This document shows, piece after piece, positions 50,704-61,700 of a DNA stretch of 64,000 nucleotides. A model generated the notes under the pieces. The model was not told the origin of the DNA. It ran no database searches and saw only the letters and a program-made list of their open reading frames with translations. How positions within the stretch are numbered: the stretch's first letter is position 1; each line of letters begins with the position of its first letter. The translations under genes were made by a program, and so were the position numbers. Source of the stretch: Chrysogorgia sp. JL179-B06 (Eukaryota > Cnidaria > Anthozoa > Scleralcyonacea > Chrysogorgiidae); assembly GCA_035772405.1 (NCBI GenBank), contig JAYKKM010000009.1, forward strand, positions 1,032,001 to 1,096,000, in the 5' to 3' direction.

Positions 50704-51494
50704 TTATGCAGTGATCTACTATAATAATATCATTTATGCGTGCACTGTACACTAAATTTGTAAATAGCGTTCATATTAGAAGGCATAGTTTTCATGATTA
50801 ATTTCCATAATTGTGAGATATACAGTCCCACTGGCACTGCATGCATAGTATAAGGTTCAGTTAATATTATCTTCAAAATGAATTACTTTTGTTCAAGATG
50901 TTTATATTATTTATTTAGTAGTTAATTACCATTGCAAATAAAGAATAAAATCTAATCCGAAAATAGTAGTCTTGTGACTTGATATTCAAGTTAAAAAACA
51001 AGATATATGTAAAACAAAATTAATCTTGTTTTTTAACTTCAATACCAAGTCACAAGATGACTATTTTCCGATTATGTTTTATTCTTTATTTCCTTAAATT
51101 GTCAGCTGGTTATGGTTACCATTGTAAGAAGCTTATTATAGAAGGACTTGGCAAACGTTGAGGAGTTGCATCATCTATATCTAAACATTGTTTATATTTA
51201 TTTTGAATACAATTTTAACAGTTTTGGTAGTTTCACACCAAATAAAAATATATACATGACATTGTATACATGCCAATCTACTTTTTGACCCCCCCCCCCC
51301 CATTTAACTCTCAAGCCATTTGACTTTTATAAGCATTCTCCCACTTCTAAAATTTGTACATCACTGGGTAGAACTATTGTTTGTTTTTTAATTGAAAACA
51401 AAGAGGAAACAAAGAGGCCACATAAATTGTGTATCCCAAGACTCATAATACTAAGACTAATAATAATTTGTCAAAAGTTTAGTTTTTAACAGTG
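50704..51494. other. Convergent intergenic region
   Basis: Lies between the 3' ends of the SAM-HECT gene and the facing integrase gene. It contains the bidirectional foldback at 50937-51090 and a poly-C run at about 51291-51300. No gene. Confidence 0.5.
50937..51090. terminator. 154-bp foldback with polyadenylation signals on both strands
   Basis: AATAAAGAATAAAATCTAAT at 50937 pairs with ATTATGTTTTATTCTTTATT ending at 51090. Inner arms CTTGTGACTTGATATTCAAG / CTTCAATACCAAGTCACAAG pair around a short loop. AATAAA occurs on the plus strand in the left arm and on the minus strand in the right arm. Its position between two converging genes suits a shared polyadenylation/termination region. Confidence 0.6.
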
Positions 51495-51690
51495 TTATAT
51501 TCTTCTAATGTCTTCCACCAAAGTTGAATACAAGATAACAGCCTCCTCTGCGTTTGTGGGCATTCTTAGGTGTTCTTCTTCCATTATAATTGATGCTAAT
51601 TCAAAAAACTCTTCTGAGCAACCATGCTGTGGAGTTTGGATGCAACATCTCTGCCGTGCTATCTCAATATCATCTGGAGAAACAGGAGTA
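51495..51690 (-). pseudogene. C-terminal piece of the integrase-like transposase
   Basis: The minus strand reads DARDLITPVSPDDIEIARQR, then CCIQTPQHGCSEEFFELASI, then MPTNAEEAVILYSTLVEDI and stops. From memory a Cys-rich NGCSEEF-type tail with a terminal P-x-x-A-E-E-A-x-x-L-Y segment ends this transposase family. It lies on the far side of the nested LINE from the N-terminal piece (54780-55784). Confidence 0.5.
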
Positions 51691-51867
51691 ATAAGGTCTC
51701 TTGCATCAGTTACATTTTATTATAACAATATTTAATCAGGAAAGCTCCAACTCACTGAGGTGATTTTCAGGGAGGTCCTGCATAAATTATGAACAATTAT
51801 AAAGAACATACTTATATGTAGATAAATATACATATACAATTAAGTGAAGACTAGAGATATAGAAGTT

Positions 51868-54747
51868 CTAAAAACAGGTTTTCAGTTTCGATTTAAAAAT
51901 GTTAAAATTTTTAATCGATTTAACATCAGATTCTAATGAGTTCCAGTCAACAAGTGAACTAAAAACGAATCTCTGCTTGCCCCAATTGGTATGAGCAAAG
52001 GGAAGATGGAGATTGTCACGCTGCCGTGTGTCATGGTCGTGAATGTCCTTATTTTTCTTTAGATTAAAATCAAAGTTGACCATATTGTTCAGACACTTAA
52101 AAATTGCAACGCAACGGTGGTAACGCCGGCGAAAAGTTAATGGCTTCCAGTTCAGATTATTAAGAGCTTGCGATGCAGACGATTGAAAACGGGGAAGGTC
52201 TAGCATAAGTCGAGCTGCATTATTTTGGAGAACTTGTAAATGCTCCATTAAAACCGTATTATTTTTGTCTCCCCAAACGATGTCCCCATAGTCAAATAAG
52301 GGGAGGATCAAACTGTTATATAATGTGAGTCTGGCATGTAATGGAAGCATGTATTTAACTCTCTTGATAAGACCCAGCCGTTGATTAATTTTCTTACTTA
52401 GAACATTTATGTGATCTGCCCATGACATATTTTGGTTGATGCTAACTCCAAGATATTTAAAGGACTCTTTCCTCTCCAGAGTGGAACCATTGATTGAAAA
52501 AGATACATTATGAAACTTGTTAAGTTTACGAGAGCTACCGTAAAGAACAAATTTACATTTGGATGTATTCAAGGACAAGCGATTAAAATTAAACCACTGA
52601 CACAGTCTTTGTAGGTCAGAGTTCAATTTATCTTGAAGATCATCCGCACAATTAGAAGAGCAATATATAATTGTGTCATCAGCGTAGAGTGATATTTCGC
52701 AGTTATTGGTGTAGAGTGGAAGATCATTCACAAAAATTAGAAAGAGAAGTGGACCAAGAACACTTCCTTGGGGAACACCAACAGGGACTGGCTTTAAAGA
52801 TGAAATACAGCTGGACAGAGCAGTGACCTGGCTTCTGTTAGACAAGTATGATTTAAACCAATTTACACATTCATTCGAGAGACCAACAGTAATAAGTTTT
52901 TGATAAAGGCAGTCATGATCAACAGTATCAAATGCCTTTGCAAGATCAAGATAGACAGCACCTGTTACCAAGCCTTTATCCATATTTCCCAAGATGGTAT
53001 CAGTAAAGTGAGCAAGGGCAATCTCTGTTGAAAGCTTAGGTCTAAAGCCAAACTGCCTTGGTGTTAATATCTTGTTCTCGTTTAGGTAGTTGTAAACTTG
53101 TGTATGGACCACCCTTTCGAGTATTTTGCTGACTGTTGGTAATATGGTAATTGGTCTATAGTTGTTAGGGTCACATCGATTGTCCGATTTAAACAGGGCT
53201 ATTACTTTTCCCGATTTCCAGATGGCAGGGAAAATGGAATAATTTAGTGAGCGGTTAAATAGCATAGTAAGAACAGGTGCCAAAACAGTGGCAGAGTCTT
53301 TAAGCATTCTGGCACTAATTCCATCAAGGCCGATAGCTTTATTCGTCTTTAGTTGTTTCAGTTGACTGTTAATAAAGCTCTCGTCGACATCCTGGAAAGT
53401 GAACTCGTTCTTAACATTTGTTGTTTGATTAGACGAAGATCTTGGACATAACAGAAAACTAACAATGTTCAACTTAGCGGCTAATTTAGTTCCAATATTT
53501 GAGAAATGATCATTAAGGATTTCAACAATAGATTTCGGTTCAGTATGAGAAACACCATTAACTTCAATACAGGATGGCGGGGAAGTTGATTTTCGAGAGG
53601 TAATTTGATTTAACGATTTCCACAGTTCACCTGGATTTCCTTTGTTCTTATTAATTAGATCTTGGTAATAGTCAGCTTTACATTTTTTGACAGACTTATT
53701 AACATATGTCTTCATTTCCTTATACATCTTCCATTGATAAGGCGAGTTGGTCTTAATAGCCTTTCGGTGATAATAATCACGTTCCTGCATGGCGTTACTT
53801 AAATCCGAAGTTAACCATGGTGTTTGAATTGCCTTTACCCGAGATTTCTTAATCGGCGCATGCTGGTCAGCGATTTCAGTGAACATTTCGTTCCACTTCT
53901 CAACAGCAACATTGACGTCATCTTCTTCATTAATCAAATCCCAGTGGGCTTCTTTCAGGTCACTTAAGAATAATTCCTTCGAATAATGTTTGTATGACCG
54001 ATATTCAATGGTCTTGCCTGGGGCTCTAGGGACGCCTGCTTTAACAATACAATAAATGAGTGAATGATCACTCAAATGGACATGCAAAACTCCCGAGTCC
54101 ACTATACGATGGATGTTATTTGCGAACAATAAATCAATTGTTGTAGATGATTCTTCGGTTATTCTTGTGGGATGCACAATTAGCTGGTCAAGGTTATGCG
54201 TATTTGCAATTCTAATAAGCTTTTGTTTCGATGCATAAGAGTGATCAGTTTTCTTCGCCAAAAAGTTCACATTGAAATCTCCAAGCAACAATACTTCAGC
54301 TTCTGATGGAATCGCCGAAAGAGTGTTGTTTAGATCATCGATAAAGCTGTCTAGAGAAAAATCAGGAGCCCTATACACAGTAAATACAAACAGCCTTTTG
54401 CATTTCGGGCGAACGATTTCGATTAAGTTCGATTCGATATTACCATTTAACAAATCAATTCTGTTAGTGTAAGGAATACCGTCTCGTACGAACGCCAGAG
54501 TACCTCCACCAGATTTTCCAACTCTATCGTTTCTGACGAATTCATAGCCAGAAATATTAATTTCATTATCAGCAATGTTCGAATTCAACCAAGTCTCTGA
54601 GAATGTGAGAATATCAAACGGCTTTTCCTTAAGAAGGAGCTGTACGGCGTCAATCTTTCCAGCAATACTTCGTATATTTAGATGGCCAACTTTCAAACCA
54701 CGTAATCGTGGAAAATTAGATTCAGGGCCAGGATTAATTTCCACATC
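51868..54747 (-). CDS. LINE ORF2: apurinic-type endonuclease and reverse transcriptase
   Basis: About 959 open codons. No ATG begins it; the frame continues upstream to the element edge. An endonuclease occupies about residues 15-230 (LKVGHLNIRSIAGK, FSETWLN, DNEINISGYEFVRNDR, LLGDFNVN, LSDHSLI). The RT spans about 470-750 (NKAIGLDGISARMLK, NNYRPITILPTVSKILERV, LDLAKAFDTVDHD, VPQGSVLGPLLFLIFVNDL, active site YADDTIIY). It nicks target DNA and primes reverse transcription from it. The frame is intact, so this is a young insertion. The start region holds a 2A-like octapeptide. Confidence 0.9.
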   Translation of the reverse strand, partial: DVEINPGPESNFPRLRGLKVGHLNIRSIAGKIDAVQLLLKEKPFDILTFSETWLNSNIADNEINISGYEFVRNDRVGKSGGGTLAFVRDGIPYTNRIDLLNGNIESNLIEIVRPKCKRLFVFTVYRAPDFSLDSFIDDLNNTLSAIPSEAEVLLLGDFNVNFLAKKTDHSYASKQKLIRIANTHNLDQLIVHPTRITEESSTTIDLLFANNIHRIVDSGVLHVHLSDHSLIYCIVKAGVPRAPGKTIEYRSYKHYSKELFLSDLKEAHWDLINEEDDVNVAVEKWNEMFTEIADQHAPIKKSRVKAIQTPWLTSDLSNAMQERDYYHRKAIKTNSPYQWKMYKEMKTYVNKSVKKCKADYYQDLINKNKGNPGELWKSLNQITSRKSTSPPSCIEVNGVSHTEPKSIVEILNDHFSNIGTKLAAKLNIVSFLLCPRSSSNQTTNVKNEFTFQDVDESFINSQLKQLKTNKAIGLDGISARMLKDSATVLAPVLTMLFNRSLNYSIFPAIWKSGKVIALFKSDNRCDPNNYRPITILPTVSKILERVVHTQVYNYLNENKILTPRQFGFRPKLSTEIALAHFTDTILGNMDKGLVTGAVYLDLAKAFDTVDHDCLYQKLITVGLSNECVNWFKSYLSNRSQVTALSSCISSLKPVPVGVPQGSVLGPLLFLIFVNDLPLYTNNCEISLYADDTIIYCSSNCADDLQDKLNSDLQRLCQWFNFNRLSLNTSKCKFVLYGSSRKLNKFHNVSFSINGSTLERKESFKYLGVSINQNMSWADHINVLSKKINQRLGLIKRVKYMLPLHARLTLYNSLILPLFDYGDIVWGDKNNTVLMEHLQVLQNNAARLMLDLPRFQSSASQALNNLNWKPLTFRRRYHRCVAIFKCLNNMVNFDFNLKKNKDIHDHDTRQRDNLHLPFAHTNWGKQRFVFSSLVDWNSLESDVKSIKNFNIFKSKLKTCF
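54724..54747 (-). other. 2A-like ribosome-skipping motif DVEINPGP
   Basis: The minus-strand codons give D-V-E-I-N-P-G-P, an exact match to the consensus D(V/I)ExNPGP. 2A-like sequences at the head of ORF2 are known from APE-type LINEs of several animals. The hydrophobic residues usually found upstream are only partly present because the element edge is near. Confidence 0.65.
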
Positions 54748-54779
54748 GTTAGATAGACATTTGATGAAAGGAAGTAGAT

Positions 54780-55784
54780 AAAATCAGGTTGACCACTTGG
54801 AGATTCTGCATTTGTTGATTTTCTTATCTTATGTAAGTTCCACTCTTTGGAAAACTGGTACAGTTCCTCGCATATGATATTCATAAAGCAAAACTTCAGA
54901 CACTCACTTTGGATGTCATCTTCATCACAAAAAAGGCCACTATCTCTAAGGTCTTTAAAGAAACAGATCCACCAGTCCATGCAACCTCTTCTAAGCATAC
55001 CCCAAAAGGCCTCAATTCGTTGATTAGAACATGATTTTCCGTACAAAAAACTTTGCTCGTCATTGTTAAAGAAGCGTTGCAACGCTGCAACATGGACATT
55101 TTCTGTTCCACAATCTGCACGCATTATTCTGGCAGTTCCCCCAATCTGTTGTACACAATCAACATAATATTGGGCTATTACACATGGATCATTATTAGAA
55201 GGGCCAACATCTAGCCACATTATGCGCCTGCTATATCCATCAATTGATCCATGTATACAAAAACCAAATGGTTTTATTTTGTCATAACCGTCAATGTGCC
55301 AAACATGATTTGGACCCTCAGTCTTGTATTGTCTTCGTTGTAGTCGATGCCTTGACCGGGCATTAACCCCCTCCGGGTCTAAAATCTTTAAAAGCTCTCT
55401 TACTGTTTCCTTGTCGACAAACATACCATGGCGTTGTATAAATCTTTGAGTCATTTGTCTATATCCCATCGTGCTTCCGCTCCCACGCAATTCTCTTTCG
55501 ATCGCCCGATAAACATCTTCAGGATTAGAACGATTTATTCGCCTTCCGAGGCCACGACGTTGGAGAATTCTTTTCAGTTGACGAATGCTCAATAAACATC
55601 CGTGTAATAATCCCAAAAAAAGCAATATTTCATTGTAGCCTAGACCCATATGAAAATAACTTTCAATTAAATCCTCACGTTCAAGATTATTATTTTGCAG
55701 AACAGGCAAGTAAGGAGGTAAAACAGCTTTGACCTTGGAAAATAGTTCAACAACAAGCAACAACGACACAAAACGATCCGCCAT
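54780..55784 (-). CDS. DDE integrase-like transposase (N-terminal and catalytic part)
   Basis: The ATG at 55784 lies just inside the right repeat; about 335 codons reach the LINE junction, and the open frame then continues to 54693 in LINE sequence. Residues 50-150 look like helix-turn-helix. The catalytic core has HIDGYDKIKPFGFCIHGSID (Asp165), IMRADCGTENVHV (Asp224) and SNQRIEAFWGMLRRG (Glu258), with about 33 residues between the second Asp and the Glu. This is the RNase-H-fold integrase core of a eukaryotic DNA transposon family. It presumably mobilises the 44.3-56.2 kb element. The LINE removed its C-terminus, so this copy is inactive. Confidence 0.8.
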
Positions 55785-55823
55785 GTTTATAGTCTATGTG
55801 ACTACGATCGACCAGCGGTTTGG

Positions 55824-56178
55824 AAAGTCGAGAAAAAAGTCGAGAAAAAAGTCGGGGAAAAAGTCGAGAAAAAAGTCGGGAAAAAAGTCGACAAAAGTCA
55901 GAAAAAAGTCGTGAAAAAAGTCGAGAAAAAAGTCGGGAAATAGAAAGGTGAACGCAAAATTGTGATGGCACTAACAAGGCTCCGTAGAATTCCTATAGGA
56001 TTATATAGGAATTAATATAAGATCCTATAGGATTATATAGGAATTCATATAAGATCCTATAGGAATTCCTATAGGATTATATAGGAATTCATATAGGAAT
56101 TCCTATAAGATCTTATAGGAATTCTTATATGAATTTGGGCCAATTTCTAATCAGAATTCCCATAAGAATTCTTAAGGG
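55824..56178. repeat. Right terminal inverted repeat of the HECT/integrase transposon
   Basis: The inner part has AGAAAAAAGTCG units (55826-55940). The core GAACGCAAAATTGTGATGGC, then ACTAACAAGGCTCCGTAGAA, is inverted relative to the left end. The outer part has repeated CCTATAGGAATT/ATATAGGAATT units (55985-56178), longer than on the left. Confidence 0.8.
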
Positions 56179-57489
56179 GGACCGCATGATGGCGTATGTG
56201 ATGGCGTAGAATTGTCTGGCTTAAAGCAGACTTAAAATACGATGTAAAGAGGTTTGCTGAAAGAAGCCCAAGGGAGAAGAATATCGATATATCGATGAAC
56301 ATTAATAATCTCAACTAGTGAAATTTATAATTGTGATTGACTTGGTTACGAAAGTGATTGAGTTTTAACTGAATTTGAGAAGTGTTGTCATTAAAACATG
56401 CATGTGATGAAGTTTTAACTCTTTTGTCTCGACAACGTGTAGGAAGATGGGCGACGAGGAAAGTAACGAGGATATTGTTAGGTCGAATGTTAACCGGATT
56501 TTAAGTTTGAGATTTTAAGATTTGTAGTGCTGGAGTGCAGGATGGCGTCATAATGGCGGCGTATTTAGGACTATATTTTCGTAATTTATTATACGATTTC
56601 AACTTTAGTGATCTCCACCTTAATGATGGCCTACATCATAATATGCAATAGGAGTATATAAAAAAACGTGGTGTTAGTGCATAGTATTTACCTTTGTCAG
56701 ATGTTTCATCTTGTTTAGTGTTACACTTGTCTTCAGGACTAGTAACCTTAAATAGTACAATAATATGGGATTTATTCAAATGATGCCTAAAATAAGGGGT
56801 TTAATTTCAAAAAAAATGGATAGTACACATGCTAACGTTACCGCTTGCTAATTAAAGTTACCAAATAGACAACACACAAATTTAACACTTCTCACAAAAT
56901 ATCAACCGTACCACCGTGCTATCGTGACTGAAATCCAAATTTCGTCCCCACTCCCCAGCTTTATGTTTGTCTTTGCGCTGTGGTCTTTGCTTCACTGCAT
57001 CAGCTCCACTGCATCGATGGATGCCATCTCTCAGGTAAGATTAATTCATTTCTATATTTCGAAATCTCATAATTCAATTCCTTTGTTGTTGTTTTTTGGC
57101 CACAATAACCATAAAGTTTCTATTCTAGTAATCACTGCTGGGTTTCATTCAGTGGCTTTGCCGAAGCATATGAGATTTACGAAAAACAAATTAAAAAATA
57201 TGGTGTCTTTTTGAAAGGTTAGTGTATAGACTATAGAGGGAATGAGGTTGAATTATAGTACTTTGTAGGGTTTTCAATATTATGCACAAGTCAGTGGTAC
57301 CCATTAGAAGACGCGCCCGGACAAAGTGTGTAATTTATGCTCGCAAAGTGTGACGGGATGTGTTCATAGATACTTTACTGTGATTGGTTGATTAATTAGG
57401 TTGTTTCTATGGTTACACGGTCAGAGAATAAGCAAGCGATAAATATGTTGATCTATTTCAAACGGAATTCTATTTTGGAGGAAGAAAAT
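56179..57489. other. No recognisable gene
   Basis: Non-coding, AT-rich. A 96-codon frame at 56924-57214 begins without recognised features and is not called as a gene. Confidence 0.3.
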
Positions 57490-58390
57490 TAATAGGTGAC
57501 CCTCCATGGGAAAAAATAATATTTCGAACGGCGTTCGAAACCGTTCGAACGGTTAGGTGAAAAATTCGAACGGCTAGCTATAGCGTTCGAACGGCTAGCG
57601 AGTGGCGTTCGAACGGCTATCTCGAACGGTTGGAAGTTGGCTAGTGCCTACAAGCGTTCAACCTTGCGTCCAATTAAACGTTCATCAACAAGCATTTACA
57701 TAACCAAACTGTCAAACATATCGTAAGCGTTCTTCGCGACGGTTCATGCCTGGCGTCAGAATCATCGAATTTGGGATTCGCGTAACTGAGACGGATATTC
57801 GCTGACAACAGTAATTTGAGACTATTTAAAACTAATTTACTTGATCACAATTGTTTTTGCCACAATTCGGCAAACCTATGGGCAAACGCACATCCTTCTT
57901 TAAATATAGGCTTTCTAAGGAGATCAAAATAGCGATTTACAAAGACGCTTTTCGAAATGTTCGCAAACCAAAGAAACAAACATCTGGTGTACCGTGTGAG
58001 CATTGCCATAGTGATGTTGACCGTCAATGAATGTGCACGCAGCTGTATGTATGAGTGAACCGTTCATTCGTTAATAAAGTAATTTCTGATGAAATAAACG
58101 CGAGGGCCAGCGACGCATGCGGAGGCATTCTACGACAGACGGTTTCCCTTTCTAGATTACGATATTAAAACACATGGTACTGGTTTTAGCAGCGTTCGAA
58201 CGTTCTATTCAGCCGTTCGAACCGTTCTAATCAGTCGTTTGAACGGCGTTTAGCAGCGTTCGAACGGTTCGGCGTTCGAACGGTTCTAGTCAACCGTTCG
58301 AACGGCGTTTAGCAGCGTTCTAACGCTTACCGAACGCCGTTCGAATGCGTTTGAATGGCGTTTGAATGCGTTTGAACGGGTCACTGTTTT
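57490..58390. repeat. GTTCGAACG-rich repeat element
   Basis: Dense GCGTTCGAACGG-type palindromes at both ends (57525-57640 and 58185-58380) flank about 550 bp of other sequence. The outermost bases GGTGACCC (about 57496) and GGGTCACT (about 58378) are inverted. The layout resembles the TTCGGAACG-rich MITE at 9526, with a different core sequence. Probably a MITE. Confidence 0.5.
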
Positions 58391-58550
58391 AAATCCAATA
58401 TTAGTTCGCCTGAATACAAAACTTGAATATATCCTCTGTTTCAGCACCGAGTAACATAACAATCTGAGTTAAATTTCTCAAAGATTATCTTGTCGCAGGC
58501 TGGTCGATAGCTAGTTTTCCGAGGTTGACCGCAAGGCATCATGGGACAGT

Positions 58551-58768
58551 AGTAGTATAGAAAGTGGGGCTACCAGCGCATTTTTCCATTTTTCGTGTCT
58601 CAACTTTTTTTTCTCTGGGAACTAGGCACTTTTTCCGTTTTTGTATTCCACATATAATTTTCGAGCAAATATGTGGAATCCAAAAACGGAAAAAGTGCTT
58701 AGTTCTCCAGAGAAGTTGAGACACTCAAATGGAAAAAGTTCGCTGTTAACCCCACTTTCTAGCCTACT
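58551..58768. repeat. Palindromic (hairpin-forming) left terminus of Polinton 2
   Basis: About 218 bp, centred near 58661. TAGAAAGTGGGGCTACCAGC pairs with GCTGTTAACCCCACTTTCTA. Inner arms GCACTTTTTCCGTTTTTGTA / TCCAAAAACGGAAAAAGTGC and TATTCCACATAT / ATATGTGGAA pair well. The sequence is unrelated to the Polinton 1 hairpin apart from the outermost bases. Confidence 0.85.
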
Positions 58769-61700
58769 AATAGACGATGTGTCGCGTAGTTTGGGGAGTC
58801 AGAGACGTGTCTCAGCTAGTAGGCTACAGAGTGAGGTGTCTGGACGTGGCGCTGCTGTGGGTGGGGATGTCGCTCGTAACAAGACTATGTCAAGTAATAT
58901 TACGCGTGATCCTGGTGTGGGCTTTATTTCAACTCGTGAGTTGAGTGGGGCTCATGATTCGAAAGGGTCTAAAGACTTGGCTATATTAAATAATAAAACG
59001 ACTCTTATGAAAAGGTCTGAACATAAACGTAACCCTATTGTGGGTGGTGATGTCGCTCGTAGTGATACACTATCGAGTGGTGGTGCACGTGATCCTGCTA
59101 TAGGTTCTGGTAATTTAGTTATACCGAATATTAAGATGAGTTTTTTAAAGAGGATGTCTGGCTATCTAGTTGATGCTAAAGCATTGGGGTATAAGTGGAT
59201 GGACCTTGTTAGAAGGGTATCTAGAGAGAACGTCATTAGTAGAGTCACCAGAGTTAGGGAGGTCAGAGAAGTTCGAAAGGCTAGACGTGATCTTAGACGA
59301 TATGTGAGGAGGTCACGACTAAGTCAGGAGGCCTCAGACAAAGAGTACAAGAGAATCACTAGTCTTATTGCTAAGATGAAACGTCCTACTGTAGTACAAA
59401 GGAGAGTTGCTCTCAAAGGGTACACCAAGTCGTATAGTGTTAAGGTGGTCAAGAAAAAGGACCCACTAAAACAACTAGTCAAGACTAGAAGAGTAGTGGG
59501 CTCAACTTTACAGAAAGAGTTAGAAAGACTGAAAGGTTTAAAGTTTTCTGAGACGTTGAAAGTATCTCTAGAGAAAGAGATTGGTGACGGTAAGTCTGTG
59601 ATTGTGACAGCCTTCTTTAATAGTGTGGTTAAAACAGTAGTTAGTAGTGTTGATATTAGTGGGGCTACGAGACAAGCTAGTGAGGAGATAGTAAATCGTA
59701 TAGCTGTATGGTTGTCAGAAGGGTCTGGGTGGGTTGTAGACAGTGTTAGTGACCACTTTATGAATGTGGTAGTGTATAAGCCTCTTAAAGGATCGAGTTA
59801 TGTTGAGCTACCGGAAGAGTTGAGGAACGCGTCGAAAGGTTTGATTCATATAAAGAACAACGATGACAAGTGTTTTATGTGGTGCCACGTGTTGCATAAG
59901 TGTCCTGTAGGAAAGGATCCGCAGAGAGTGTCGAAGCACAAGAAGAACGTAGGTTCTGTCAATTATGACGGAGTGAGATTTCCAGTGGATACGAAACAGT
60001 ACAACAAGATAGAGAGGCAGAACGGTATTAGCATCAGCGTGTTTGGGTATGAGGACAAGCAGCCATTCCCTACTACGTTTCTGAGGAGAAGTGCGAGGAT
60101 CATATGGACCTGCTGCTAATAGCAAATGGTGTTAAACGACACTACGTGTACATCAAAGACTTTGGTAGGTTTATGTGTGGTCAGTCTAAACACAAGTGTC
60201 GCAAGAATTTCTGTAGATACTGTCTTCAATGTTTTACTACTAATGAGATTCTTGAGAATCATAAGGAGGTTTGTATGGTGGTAAATGGTAAGCAAGCGAT
60301 CAAGATGCCAGATGAAGAAGACAGCACTCTTGAGTATGAAAACTTTCATAAACAATTAGAGGTACCATTCGTGATATACGCAGACTTCGAGGCTATCACA
60401 GAGAAGGTCGACAACGTGACACCACTCACAGGATCGTACACTAGCGAGTACCAAAAACACACAGACTGTGGGTATGGGTACAAAGTAGTGTGTTGCTATG
60501 ATGACAAATATAGTAAACCAGTAGAGATGTTTCGAGGTAAGAACGCGGTTAGGAAGTTCATGAAAAAGATGTTAGGAGGTTAAATACTGCAAGAAAGTCA
60601 GAAAGGAGCATTTTAATGAGGACATGGTGTTGACCAGAGCTGATAAGGCTAACTTCAAGGAAGCGACTAAATGTCATATTTGTGATAGGAAATATAAAAG
60701 GGGACAAATGAGAGTTAGAGATCATTGTCATATCACTGGTAAATATAGAGGTTCAGCACATCAGTTGTGTAATAGGAACTATAGACTGACTGATAAGATA
60801 CCTGTCATATTTCACAATCTAAGAGGGTATGATAGTCACTTCATAATGCAGGAGATAGGCAAGCTAGGTCAGAAAATCAACGTCATACCAAATAATATGG
60901 AGAAATATATGGCATTCATGTTAGGTAAACATCTAGTGTTTCTAGATAGTTTCCAATTCATGAGCTCTAGTCTAGCCAACCTAGTGAACAACCTACCAAA
61001 GGAATGTCTCAAGTACACGTCTGAACTATTTCAAGGTGAGGAGCTAGAGTTGGTGTCGCGAAAAGGTGTGTACCCATATGACTATATGGATAGTTTCGAT
61101 AAGTTTAACGAACTTGAGTTGCCATCAAAGGATAGTTTCTACAGCATCCTAAACGACGAGCATGTGTCAGACACAGACTACGAGCACGCTCAAGAAGTGT
61201 GGGAGGCAATGAATGTGGAGAATATGGGTGAGTACCACGACCTATACCTAAAGTCTGATGTATTACTACTGGCTGACGTGTTCGAGAACTTTAGAAGAAC
61301 GTGTAAACAGTACTACCAGTTAGATCCTTGTCATTACTTCACATCACCTGGACTATCGTGGGACGCTGCTCTAAAGATGACAGGAGTGGAACTAGAGTTG
61401 ATGACTAACATTGACATGTTTCAGTTTATTGAGAAAGGAATGCGGGGTGGTGTCTCCTGTATAACACATAGACACGGAGAAGCTAATAACAAGTACATGA
61501 AGGGGTATGATAGTAGTAAACCATCGAAACATATCGTATACTTAGATGCGAATAACCTTTATGGTTGGGCTATGTGTCAGTATCTACCGACTGGTGGGTT
61601 TGAGTGGGTCGAAGGTTTTGACATCAAATCTAGATAAATATAACAACGACTCAGACAAGGGGTTGATACTAGAGGTTGATTTAGAGTATCCAGAGGAGTT

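Larger units (their letters stand above)
51780..54779 (-). mobile_element. Nested LINE, CR1/L2-like, nearly full ORF2
   Basis: A minus-strand element inserted near the 3' end of the integrase gene. It contains a long uninterrupted endonuclease-RT frame. Exact ends and target duplication could not be fixed; the 3' UTR is AT-rich (about 51790-51867). Confidence 0.75.
44341..56178. mobile_element. Large TIR transposon carrying SAM-HECT and DDE-integrase genes (~11.8 kb)
   Basis: Both ends contain, in inverted order, an array of CCTATAGGAATT palindromic repeats, then GAATTCTACGGAGCCTTGTT and GTGCCATCACAATTTTGCGT, then an array of CGACTTTTTTCT repeats. The two genes start just inside the repeats (44635 plus, 55784 minus) and converge. 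Exact outer ends and the target duplication could not be fixed because the outer repeats are degenerate. A LINE is nested at about 51.8-54.8 kb; without it the element would be about 9 kb. Confidence 0.75.

Noticed and set aside
54693..54779. Last ~28 residues of the integrase open frame as transposase sequence
   Set aside because: They are read from LINE DNA in another frame (the LINE frame gives the 2A-like motif there), so the true transposase C-terminus is elsewhere.
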